Of a stretch of 64,000 bases of DNA, positions 16,169-24,147 are shown in pieces. The translations under genes were made by a program, and so were the position numbers. The notes beneath the pieces are model-generated. The model was not told where the DNA came from, did not search any database, and was given only the letters and a program-made list of their open reading frames with translations. The number at the start of each line of letters is the position of its first letter. Within the stretch, counting starts at the first letter, position 1. This DNA comes from CAWJMD01 sp963700925 (lineage in GTDB: Bacteria; Actinomycetota; Actinomycetes; Actinomycetales; CAWJMD01): assembly GCA_963700925.1 (NCBI GenBank), contig OY969553.1:2108001-2172000 (forward strand). The letters are read 5' to 3'.

Positions 16169-16942
16169 TCATGCGATGGAGATCGGTGTCCCGAGGTGTA
16201 CGACCTCGGCGAGCAAAGAGGCCACGTCGGCGGGCACTCGGATGCATCCGTGGGAGGCGGCCTTCCCGATGCTGGAGGGGTCGTTCGTCCCGTGGATGCC
16301 GACCTGGCCGTCGCCGCCCGCGAACTCGGTGAGCACGTCGGAGTGGGCCGACAGCCCGAGCGCGAAGCGTCCGTACGGGCTCGCGTCGTTGCCGGTGTCG
16401 AGCTTGTCGACCACGTAGAACTCTCCGGTCGGTGTCGGGTGGTCGGCGTCGCCGATAGCGACCGGCGTCGTCACCAGCGGCTTGCCCGCGTCGAGCAGGG
16501 TCAGCGTGCGGGCCGCCAGGTCGATCTGGACCGCCTCGTCGACGACACGCACGTCGACGTCGGCCTTGCGCACCCAGCCGCTGCTCCCGTTCGGACGCGT
16601 GGGCAGCGCCACCCTTAGCCACTCGCCCTGTTCGGCGAGCACGAGCATGGCCCGAGCCGAGCCGAAGTCGGTTGTCGCAGAGAGCACTTGGCTGGAGCTG
16701 TCGACGTCGGCCGCGCTGAACACGGACACGTCCTCGGAGGGACGGGCCACCAGCGCCTGGTCGCTCGCCGCGACGGTGGACGGGGTCGGGCTGGGCTCGC
16801 CGGTCGGCGTGGGCGCCGCGGACTCCGATGCGCTGGGCGATGGGGAGGAGGGGTCGGGCGCCTCGCCGGCGCCGCACCCGGTGACGAGCACCAGGGCGGC
16901 ACCGGCCAGCGCGGCCGAGACGAGAGCTGACGGCGCGCGCAT
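16169..16942 (-). CDS. L,D-transpeptidase (YkuD) lipoprotein
   Basis: The 257-residue protein has a lipoprotein signal ending LVLVTGC (lipobox Cys near 23). A Pro/Ser-rich linker, a region like an SH3b domain (about 60-125) and a YkuD catalytic domain (about 130-255) follow. The catalytic motif is GKAASHGCIRVP, containing the SHGCIR signature with the nucleophilic cysteine, and HGTNDPSSIG lies just upstream. Such enzymes make 3-3 peptide cross-links in the wall or attach proteins to it. Six bases separate it from the stop of the preceding secreted-protein gene and 14 from the sigma-factor gene, so co-transcription is likely. Confidence 0.92.
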   Translation of the reverse strand: MRAPSALVSAALAGAALVLVTGCGAGEAPDPSSPSPSASESAAPTPTGEPSPTPSTVAASDQALVARPSEDVSVFSAADVDSSSQVLSATTDFGSARAMLVLAEQGEWLRVALPTRPNGSSGWVRKADVDVRVVDEAVQIDLAARTLTLLDAGKPLVTTPVAIGDADHPTPTGEFYVVDKLDTGNDASPYGRFALGLSAHSDVLTEFAGGDGQVGIHGTNDPSSIGKAASHGCIRVPADVASLLAEVVHLGTPISIA

Positions 16943-16947
16943 CGTGA

Positions 16948-17400
16948 TCAGCCCGTGAACGTCGGGGTGGCGAGTACGGGGCGGTCGACGCCCGGAAGCA
17001 CGTCGGGCTCGTCGGTGGGCTCGGTCGGGTCGGTCGGGTCGGTTGGGTCGACCGGGTCGGTCGGGTCGGTGGGGTCGACCGGGTCAGCCGGGTGGATGGG
17101 AAGGTCCCAGTCGCACAGGACGATCACGGGGCACTCGGGCTCGGGCTCCGGCTCGGGCTCGGGGTCGGGGTCGGGGTCGATCGGGTCGGGGAGCGTGATC
17201 TCGCACGACGCCAGGTGGGGCGGGCAGACGGACGACTGCGGCGCCAGCTGCAGGTCGCCGGGTGCGGCCAGCGCGACACCCGGCGCGAGCAGCCCGAGCG
17301 CGGCCGCGGCGAGCACCACCCGAGTGCCTCGGGTCAGGTGGCCTGCCGAACCACGGTGCTGCGGGTGGGTGGCCAGGTGGCGGATCAGGTAGCGGTTCAT
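16948..17400 (-). CDS. Secreted Asp/Pro/Thr-repeat protein
   Basis: The 150-residue protein has a long basic n-region, a hydrophobic core (VVLAAAALGLLAPGV) and an ALAAP cleavage site near residue 46. The mature part has four cysteines (SSVCPPHLASC and PECPVIVLCD), a DPEPEPEPEP stretch and then repeated DPT/DPV triplets. No known domain is visible. The repeats come from GGTCGG-type DNA units and could vary in number. It starts the operon with the L,D-transpeptidase and the sigma-factor fusion and is divergent from the MFS gene. A wall-spanning or surface role is inference. Confidence 0.7.
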   Translation of the reverse strand: MNRYLIRHLATHPQHRGSAGHLTRGTRVVLAAAALGLLAPGVALAAPGDLQLAPQSSVCPPHLASCEITLPDPIDPDPDPEPEPEPEPECPVIVLCDWDLPIHPADPVDPTDPTDPVDPTDPTDPTEPTDEPDVLPGVDRPVLATPTFTG

Positions 17401-17606
17401 GTCAGGTCCTCTCGGGGGGTGCAGCGGGCCGTTCCCGCCGCCTACACCCCTCCTGACAGCTGACCGCTGCCGTCCTTACGGCCTTTCCCAAACACTTTCT
17501 GGACGTGGCACCGCGCACAGCAGGGGGACAACTCACGGCCCAGGGCCGCACCAGCTCCGGTGGAGGCATGGAGTCCCCCTCCTGTGCCCGGCCTACGCTG
17601 AGCCAC

Positions 17607-18920
17607 GTGAGCACCTGGGCGGACCTGCGCGGGGTGCTCGCCGAACGCGACTACCGGCGCCTGCTCGGAACGCGACTGGCGTCGCAGGCCGGCGACGGCG
17701 CGTTCCAGGTGGGACTCGCCGGGCTCTTCTTCTTCTCCCCGGAGCGGGCCACGACGACCGCAGCGGTGGCCTGGGCCCTGTCGGCGTCGCTGCTGCCGTA
17801 CACGCTGGTCGGCCCGTTCGCGGGCGTGCTGCTCGACCGCTGGCCGCGGCGGCAGGTGCTCCTGGTGGCCAACGTCGCCAGAGCCGCGATGGTGTGCGCA
17901 GCGGCGGTGCTGGTGGCCACCGGCGCCGTGGGGCCGGCCCTGTACGCGGTGGCCCTCGCGTGCCTGAGCGTCAACCGGTTCTTCCTCGCCGGGCTGTCGG
18001 CGTCGCTGCCGCACGTGGTGGCGACCCATCGGCTGGTGATGGCGAACTCGATCACCCCGACCGCCGGGACGCTCGCCACGCTCGTCGGGGCGGCCGCGGC
18101 GGTCGCGCTGCGCACGTCGCTCGGGGCCGGAGACCGCACGGACGCCGTCGTGCTGCTCGCGGCAGCGGGCATTTACCTGGTCTCGGCCGCCGTGGTCACG
18201 CTGCTCGGACGCGACCGGCTCGGTCCGGACGAGCGACGCGCCGCCTCGGTGTGGGAGCAGGTGCGCACCGTGGCAGCCGGGATGCTCGCCGGCGCGCGCC
18301 ACGTGCGCGAGCGCGGCGACCCACTGCGGGCGCTCGCCGTCATCGGCGCCCTGCGCCTCGGGTTCGGGCTGTTCACCATCGCGGTCGTGCTGCTGTGCCG
18401 CAACGCGCTCACCGAACCGGACGCGCCCACCGGTGTCGACGCCGGACTGGCGCTGGTCGCCGGCGTGCTGGTCGTGGCAGGCGTCGGCGCCGGGCTGGCC
18501 GCAGTGATCACACCGGTCGCTGTACCGAGGGTCGGCACCACAGCATGGATCGGAGGGTGGCTGCTCGCGGGCGGCGCCGCCCTGGCGGTCTGGTCGGCCG
18601 GCGTGACACTGCCGACGCTGTACCTGGGCGCCGCCGTGCTCGGGCTCGCGGCCCAGTCGGTGAAGATCAGCGTCGACTCGATCGTCCAGACCACCGTCGA
18701 CGACCGGTACCGGGGCCGGGTGTTCTCGTTCTATGACGTCGTGTTCAACGCGGCGGCGATCGTCGCCGGCCTCGTCGCGGTGCTGGTACTGCCCGACGAC
18801 GGCCAGTCCCCAGTCGCCTACCTCGGCGTGGCGCTGCTCTACGCGCTGACCGCCGGTGCGTACGTCGCAGCCCAGGGCTCGACGTCGAAGGCGCTCAGGC
18901 CGGCGAACGACGCGGAGTGA
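17607..18920 (+). CDS. MFS-family transporter (probable drug/solute exporter)
   Basis: About twelve hydrophobic segments are visible over 437 residues. The typical MFS loop after helix 2 (GPFAGVLLDRWPRRQVLL) and a second-half counterpart (DDRYRGRVFSFYDVVF) fit the MFS_3/enterobactin-exporter-like group. The substrate cannot be told from sequence. I chose the GTG of VSTWADLRGVLAERD because family members begin at that point. An ATG 13 codons upstream with a very close GGAGG is an alternative. TACGCT, ten bases before the GTG, may be a -10 box for a nearly leaderless transcript. The gene is divergent from the secreted-protein operon and stands alone. Confidence 0.88.
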   Translation: MSTWADLRGVLAERDYRRLLGTRLASQAGDGAFQVGLAGLFFFSPERATTTAAVAWALSASLLPYTLVGPFAGVLLDRWPRRQVLLVANVARAAMVCAAAVLVATGAVGPALYAVALACLSVNRFFLAGLSASLPHVVATHRLVMANSITPTAGTLATLVGAAAAVALRTSLGAGDRTDAVVLLAAAGIYLVSAAVVTLLGRDRLGPDERRAASVWEQVRTVAAGMLAGARHVRERGDPLRALAVIGALRLGFGLFTIAVVLLCRNALTEPDAPTGVDAGLALVAGVLVVAGVGAGLAAVITPVAVPRVGTTAWIGGWLLAGGAALAVWSAGVTLPTLYLGAAVLGLAAQSVKISVDSIVQTTVDDRYRGRVFSFYDVVFNAAAIVAGLVAVLVLPDDGQSPVAYLGVALLYALTAGAYVAAQGSTSKALRPANDAE

Positions 18921-19089
18921 AGCGCCGCGCACGAGCGTGCCCGCAGAAAGCGGCAGCCAGGCCCGGGCGTCACGCCTGGGGCGTCCCTCGTCCGGAGTAA
19001 TCACACCGCGCTCGTGCGCGATCGCCGGGATTCCGGGGCACCCTGAAGGCGTTGCCACGGCACGCGCGGTGGCCCGGGAAGGAGAGGCG

Positions 19090-19134
19090 ATGGCGTGTGG
19101 GGATCGTGAGCACGTGATCTGCCTGCGTCCGTGA
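19090..19134 (+). CDS. Putative 14-codon leader peptide overlapping the SpoIIE phosphatase start
   Basis: ATG follows the strong ribosome-binding site AAGGAGAGG by two bases and reads MACGDREHVICLRP then TGA. The stop overlaps the GTG of the phosphatase as GTGA. The phosphatase itself has no good ribosome-binding site, so its translation may depend on this leader. The peptide is not recognised. It holds two cysteines; whether it senses anything is unknown. The evidence is positional only. Confidence 0.4.
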   Translation: MACGDREHVICLRP

Positions 19135-22007
19135 GGATCATCGAGCTCGGCGACGGGGTGGCACGCGCCGTTCGGGCGTCGGGCCGGCTGGACGCGCCAC
19201 CTGAGCCGGCGCTCCTGCACCTGGTCGAGCTCACCACATCGCTGCTGAACGTGCCCGCGGCTCAGGTCCTCCTGTTCGGGCCCGAGCGCTCGTTCGTCGC
19301 TGCCGCGACCGGGCCCGACCTGGCCGGCGACGCGCGTCTCCCGCCGGTCCCACGCGACCGGCCGGTGCTGGTGGCCGACACCGACGACGACCCGCTTCGC
19401 GCCTGGGCCGGGGCGCCGCTCCGCTCGCCTGAAGGCAACGTGCTGGGCAGCCTCTACGCCCTCGACGACCAGCCGCACGAGTGGACGGAGCCCGACGAGC
19501 ACGTGCTCGCGGCGCTCGCCCACGCGGTCTCCGCCGAGATCGCGAGGCTCGCGTTCTCGCGGCGGGAGATCGATGCCGCCGCCCGCGCCGACTTCCAGGC
19601 CACCCTGCTCAGGGCCACGAACGAGGCCACGCTCGACGGGGTCCTCGTGGTCTCCCCGGAGGGCCGGATCCTGTCGTGGAACACGCGCTTCCAACGCATC
19701 TGGGCCATCGACGAGGAGGCGCTCGGGAGCGGGTCGGACGACGTCGCGCTCGCAAGCGTGCTGCGCAAGGTGGCCGACCCCGAGCGCTTCGTGACGCGCG
19801 TGCGCGACCTCTACGCGGAGCCTCGCATCGCCCGCGACGAGATCGCCATGCTCGACGGACGGCTGCTGGACCGGTACGGCACGCCCCTCTACGGCGACGA
19901 CGGCACCTACCACGGGTACGCGTGGTTCATGCGCGACGTGAGCGCGGAGCGCGCCGCCCAGCACGCCGTCAAGGCCAGCGAGGCGCGCTACCGCACGCTC
20001 GTCCAGGCGCTGACGAACGAGGTGTGGCGGGCGTCGCCCACCGGCGACCTCGTCGGTGACATGCCGACCTGGAGGGCGGTCACCGGCCAGACGGAGGCAG
20101 AGCTGCTCGGGCGCGGCTGGCTGATGGGTGTCCACCCCGACGATCGCCGACGTGTCCGTGCCGCCTGGCAGCAGGCGGTGGCCGGGCTGACCGAGTTCGA
20201 GGAGGAGTGCCGCATCCGGCCGGTCGCCGGCTCCGGACCCACCCGCATCCTCCAGATGCACAGCGTGCCGCTCGTGACCGACGGAGCCGTGACGGAGTGG
20301 ATCGGCGTGCACGTCGACGTCACCGAGGTGCGTGCCTCCGAGGAGGCCGAGCGGCGAGAGGCCGCCCGTGCAGCCCTCGCGACCGACAGCACCCGGGTGC
20401 TGCAGGCGATCACGGCCGCTCTGTCGAGAGCGGTCTCGACCGACGACGTGATGGGCGTGATCCTCGCCCGCGGGCAGGCGGTGCTGGGGGCCTCCGGCTG
20501 CGGCGTCGCGATCCGCCACGGCGACAAGGTTCGCTACGAGCTGCTGACCGGGTACAGCGCCGACGTGAAGTCGAGCTGGTCGGAGTTCGACATGGACGAC
20601 GACACCCCGGTGACACGGGTCATCCGGACGGGTGAGCCGTGCTTCATCTCCACGCAGCAGGAGTTTCTGGACGCCTTCCCCGACAGCCAGGCGCTGCGCA
20701 AGTTCGTGACGACCTCCGGTGAGCAGGCCCTCGCGCGGCTGCCCCTGGCGACCCCGTCCGGCGTGCTCGGGGTACTCAGCTTCGGCTTCGACGAGCCGCG
20801 GCCCTTCCCGCCGGAGGAGCGCCAGTTCCTGATCGCGCTGGCCGGGCAGTGCGCCCAGGCCCTTGAGCGGGCCCGGCTCTACGAGCGCGAGCGCGGGACC
20901 GCGCGGATGCTGCAGCACAGCCTGCTGCCCGAGGCGCTCCCGCTGGTGCTTGGCATGCGCCTGGCCGCGGTGTGCGAGACCAGGACGCCCGACATGGACG
21001 TCGGAGGTGACTGGTACGACGCCGTGATCCTCGATGACGGGCGGTTGGCGATCGCCGTGGGAGACGTGCGCGGCCGGGGGGTGCGCGCCGCGTCGGTGAT
21101 GGGGCAGGTCCGCAACGCGCTGCGCGGGCTCGTCCACGCCGACCCGTCCCCGACGACGATGCTGTGCTGGCTCGACAAGGTCGTCTCGCGCCTGGGCGAC
21201 GACGAGGAGTTCGTGACCCTCTTGTACGCGGTCGCCTGCCCGGCGACCGGCACCCTCGAGTGGGCGAATGCCGGCCACATGCCACCCCTGGTCGTCGCGG
21301 CGGACGGCGCGCGGTTCGTCGAGGGCGCGGAGTCGCTGCCGCTCGGCCTCGGCGGTTCCCGTCCGACCGCTCGACTGACCTTGGCCCCGGGCGACGCGCT
21401 CGTGCTGTTCTCGGACGGCCTGGTCGAGAACCGTCGCCGTCCCCTCGGGCAGGGTCTGCAGCAGCTCCTCGACCTGGCGTCGACACTCACGCCGGACGCT
21501 CCCGGTGCCGAGGCCCTGCGCGACCTGCTGACGTCGTCCATGGTCGACGAGCGCGACACCGACGACGTGACCGTGCTGACGCTGCGCCGGGCGAACGAGG
21601 CACACGGCGTCGGACGCGAACCGCTCGTCGCCCAGATCGACCTGCCGGCACGGCCGACGAGCCCTGCTCGGGCACGCGACTTCGTCGGTGCGCGGCTCGG
21701 CGAGTGGGGCGCCATGGGGGTGCTCGAGCAGACCATGCTCTGCGTCAGCGAGCTCGTCACGAACGCGGTCGTGCACGCGGGGGCGCGCGTGCACCTGGAG
21801 CTGCGCTGCGGCGAGGGCGTGCTGCGCGTGGACGTCCGCGACACCGGCCGAGCGGTGCTGCCCTCCGTCCGGGCGGCCGCCGGCATGGACGACACGCACG
21901 GGCGCGGCCTGTTCCTGGTGGAGATCCTCTGCGATCGGTGGGGCGTCATCGAGGAGGGCGACGGCAAGGTGGTCTGGTTCGAGCTCGAGGTGCCGGACCG
22001 CGCCTGA
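19131..22007 (+). CDS. GAF-PAS-PAS-GAF-SpoIIE phosphatase-HATPase regulator (958 aa)
   Basis: Modules in order are GAF (about 20-140), PAS (150-270), PAS (275-405, VHPDDRRRVRAAW), GAF (420-585), PPM-type SpoIIE phosphatase (600-800) and an anti-sigma-type HATPase (840-955). In the phosphatase, DVGGDWYDAV and AVGDVRGRGVRAA give metal-binding aspartates, and SDGLVENR a third. The kinase end has SELVTNAVVHA (N box) and DTHGRGLFLVE (G box). Proteins of this plan integrate small-molecule or light/redox signals and reverse or impose phosphorylation of anti-sigma antagonists. No STAS-domain partner is adjacent, so it acts on a protein encoded elsewhere. The weak start region is discussed with the leader. 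Confidence 0.92.
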   Translation: MRIIELGDGVARAVRASGRLDAPPEPALLHLVELTTSLLNVPAAQVLLFGPERSFVAAATGPDLAGDARLPPVPRDRPVLVADTDDDPLRAWAGAPLRSPEGNVLGSLYALDDQPHEWTEPDEHVLAALAHAVSAEIARLAFSRREIDAAARADFQATLLRATNEATLDGVLVVSPEGRILSWNTRFQRIWAIDEEALGSGSDDVALASVLRKVADPERFVTRVRDLYAEPRIARDEIAMLDGRLLDRYGTPLYGDDGTYHGYAWFMRDVSAERAAQHAVKASEARYRTLVQALTNEVWRASPTGDLVGDMPTWRAVTGQTEAELLGRGWLMGVHPDDRRRVRAAWQQAVAGLTEFEEECRIRPVAGSGPTRILQMHSVPLVTDGAVTEWIGVHVDVTEVRASEEAERREAARAALATDSTRVLQAITAALSRAVSTDDVMGVILARGQAVLGASGCGVAIRHGDKVRYELLTGYSADVKSSWSEFDMDDDTPVTRVIRTGEPCFISTQQEFLDAFPDSQALRKFVTTSGEQALARLPLATPSGVLGVLSFGFDEPRPFPPEERQFLIALAGQCAQALERARLYERERGTARMLQHSLLPEALPLVLGMRLAAVCETRTPDMDVGGDWYDAVILDDGRLAIAVGDVRGRGVRAASVMGQVRNALRGLVHADPSPTTMLCWLDKVVSRLGDDEEFVTLLYAVACPATGTLEWANAGHMPPLVVAADGARFVEGAESLPLGLGGSRPTARLTLAPGDALVLFSDGLVENRRRPLGQGLQQLLDLASTLTPDAPGAEALRDLLTSSMVDERDTDDVTVLTLRRANEAHGVGREPLVAQIDLPARPTSPARARDFVGARLGEWGAMGVLEQTMLCVSELVTNAVVHAGARVHLELRCGEGVLRVDVRDTGRAVLPSVRAAAGMDDTHGRGLFLVEILCDRWGVIEEGDGKVVWFELEVPDRA

Positions 22008-22031
22008 CGGGCCAGAACGGGGTCAGAAGGG

Positions 22032-23633
22032 TCAGGCCTGCGACTCCGGCTGCTCAGCCCACCAGGCCAACAGCTCGGCGCGAGCGCGCTCCTCGCCGAG
22101 CGGCCCGTGCTCCATCCGCAGGTTCAGCAGGTGCTTGTACGCGCGTCCGACCAGCGGGCCGGGCTTGATGCCCAGCGCGGCCATGATCGCGCCGCCGTCG
22201 AGGTCGGGACGGACGGCGTTCAGCTCCTCCTTCTCCTGCAGGACGGCGATGCGCCGCTCCAGGTCGTCGTAGGTCGCCGCGAGCTGGGCCGCCTTGCGCC
22301 GGTTGCGCGTGGTGCAGTCGGCGCGGGTCAGCCGGTGCAGCCGCTCGAGCAGTGGGCCGGCGTCGGTGATGTACCGGCGCACCGCCGAGTCCGTCCACTC
22401 ACCCGTGCCGTAGCCGTGGAACCGCAGGTGCAGCTCCACCAGGCGCGCGACCGCCTTGGTGGTCGCCGAGTCGAACTTGAGCGCCTTCATGCGGCGCGCC
22501 GTCATCTTGGCCCCGACCACCTCGTGGTGGTGGAAGCTCACGCCGCCGGCCTCCTCGAAACGGCGCGTCGCCGGCTTGCCCACGTCGTGCATGAGGGCGG
22601 CGAAACGCAGCACGAAGTCCGGGCGCGGCACGGGACCATCGGGCCCGCTTTCGAGGGCGACAGCCTGGTCCAGCACGGTCAGGCTGTGCTCGTAGACGTC
22701 CTTGTGCCGGTGGTGCTCGTCGATCGTGAGCCGCAGCCCCGGCAGCTCGGGCAGCACCAGCTCGGCCAGGCCGGTGTCGGTGAGCAGCTCGAGCCCGCGA
22801 CGGGGCTCGGCGCCCTCGACCGTCCGGCGCAGCTCGACCTGCACGCGCTCGGCCGAGACGATCCCGATCCGCTCGGCCATCGCGGTCATCGCCGCCAGGG
22901 CCTCCGGCGCGACCTCGAACCGCAGCTGCGAGGCGAACCGGGCTGCCCTCATCATCCGCAGCGGGTCGTCGCCGAACGACTGCTCGGGGGCCACCGGCGT
23001 GCGCAGCACCCCGGCCGCCAGGTCTGCCAGCCCGTCGAAGGGGTCGACGAACGACATGTCCGGCCAGCGCACGGCCATCGCGTTCACGGTGAAGTCGCGG
23101 CGTGACAGGTCGCCGACAAGGGAGTCGCCGAAGGCCACGGCCGGCTTGCGCGACCTCGGATCGTAGACGTCGCTGCGGTAAGTGGTGATCTCGACCGTGT
23201 AGGGGCCCTTGCGGGCGCCGATGGTGCCGAACTCGCGGCCGATGTCCCAGTGCGCGTCGGCCCAGCCCCGCACCAGCGCCTCAATCTGGTCCGGATGCGC
23301 GTCGGTGGTCAGGTCGAGGTCCGCGTCGTCGGCCATCCGCCCGAGCAGGGCGTCGCGGACGGGTCCGCCGACCAGCGCGAGCTCGTGCCCCGCCGCCGAG
23401 AACCGGCGCGCCAGCTCGTCGAGGACTGGCGCGTAACGCAGCAGGACCTCGGCCGCACGGCGCTGTGCCGCGGCGACGGCACGCGGATCGGGGTTCGGCA
23501 CGACGGGCAAGCCTGCCAGACGCGCCGCCCGGGCCGCGACGGCGTTGCGTTGCTCTGGGTTGACCAAAGGGTTATCCGGGTTGACCAAAGGGTTACCAGG
23601 AGCCCCCAGCCCGGACGCATACAGTGACCCCAT
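22032..23633 (-). CDS. cca: CCA-adding tRNA nucleotidyltransferase
   Basis: The enzyme adds or repairs the 3' CCA of tRNAs. Visible motifs are LVGGPVRDALLGR, the metal-binding DADLDLTTD, RRDFTVNAMA, DPFDGLADL and RMMRAARFASQL of the class II nucleotidyltransferase, and an HD domain with LMHDVGKP. The end drawn here is the outermost plausible start, an ATG overlapping the Nudix start on the other strand (533 residues). A GTG at 23501 would give 489 residues, nearer the usual actinobacterial length. The true start is unresolved and no strong ribosome-binding site decides it. The gene is divergent from the Nudix gene, as in many relatives. Confidence 0.93.
   Translation of the reverse strand: MGSLYASGLGAPGNPLVNPDNPLVNPEQRNAVAARAARLAGLPVVPNPDPRAVAAAQRRAAEVLLRYAPVLDELARRFSAAGHELALVGGPVRDALLGRMADDADLDLTTDAHPDQIEALVRGWADAHWDIGREFGTIGARKGPYTVEITTYRSDVYDPRSRKPAVAFGDSLVGDLSRRDFTVNAMAVRWPDMSFVDPFDGLADLAAGVLRTPVAPEQSFGDDPLRMMRAARFASQLRFEVAPEALAAMTAMAERIGIVSAERVQVELRRTVEGAEPRRGLELLTDTGLAELVLPELPGLRLTIDEHHRHKDVYEHSLTVLDQAVALESGPDGPVPRPDFVLRFAALMHDVGKPATRRFEEAGGVSFHHHEVVGAKMTARRMKALKFDSATTKAVARLVELHLRFHGYGTGEWTDSAVRRYITDAGPLLERLHRLTRADCTTRNRRKAAQLAATYDDLERRIAVLQEKEELNAVRPDLDGGAIMAALGIKPGPLVGRAYKHLLNLRMEHGPLGEERARAELLAWWAEQPESQA
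23557..23595. repeat. Two perfect 18-bp direct repeats with 21-bp period
   Basis: GGGTTGACCAAAGGGTTA occurs at 23557-23574 and again at 23578-23595. The 21-bp period is two helical turns, so a factor could bind both copies on one face. They sit between the divergent Nudix and CCA-transferase genes. Alternatively they are coding, giving NPLVNPDNPLVNP at the start of the transferase. Confidence 0.7.
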
Positions 23634-24147
23634 GCCCAGCGACCCGCGCCAAGACGAGCCTCTCCGCGGGGCGCGCCCCGTGCGCCGGCCGTCTCGCGGC
23701 GCGCGGTCGACGGTCGAGGAGACCTCAGCCGGTGGCATCGTCGTCGACGTGGCCGACGGGGTGGCGCGTGCAGCGGTGATCGCCCGGCTGAACCGGGCCG
23801 GGCGGCTCGAGTGGTGCCTGCCCAAGGGCCACCTCGAGGGCTCGGAGACACCCGAGCAGGCGGCCGTCCGCGAGATCGCGGAGGAGACCGGCATCGAGGG
23901 CAGGGTCCTGCGCGCGCTCGGCAGCATCGACTACTGGTTCTCGGTGGACGGGCACCGCATCCACAAGACCGTCCACCACTTCCTGCTCGAGGCCACGGGC
24001 GGGCACCTGACGATCGAGGGCGACCCGGACGCCGAGGCCGTCGACGTGGCCTGGGTGCCCATGCTCGAGCTGGCCACGAGACTGGCCTTCGCGAACGAGC
24101 GCCGCATCGCGCGCACGGCCGGTGAGTTGCTGGCGGACTCCGCATGA
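23632..24147 (+). CDS. Nudix hydrolase
   Basis: The 171-residue protein carries a complete Nudix box: GHLEGSE followed after seven residues by REIAEETGI (residues about 67-89). It hydrolyses a nucleoside diphosphate linked to another group; the exact substrate is not deducible. The relative in mycobacteria lies in the same cluster with Rv3909- and MurJ-like genes. The ATG has no Shine-Dalgarno sequence, but TACAGT at 23620-23625 is spaced so that transcription would start at the ATG, so a leaderless mRNA is likely. It overlaps the next gene by ATGA and begins a three-gene operon. Confidence 0.92.
   Translation: MPSDPRQDEPLRGARPVRRPSRGARSTVEETSAGGIVVDVADGVARAAVIARLNRAGRLEWCLPKGHLEGSETPEQAAVREIAEETGIEGRVLRALGSIDYWFSVDGHRIHKTVHHFLLEATGGHLTIEGDPDAEAVDVAWVPMLELATRLAFANERRIARTAGELLADSA

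Noticed and set aside
16990..17100. Regular short repeats that could suggest a CRISPR or VNTR array
   Set aside because: The units are 6-9 bp and keep the reading frame of a secreted protein; there are no spacers.
17442..21899. A 1,485-codon minus-strand open frame over the MFS and SpoIIE genes
   Set aside because: It mirrors codon bias of two well-supported genes and crosses their intergenic region; no domain is visible.
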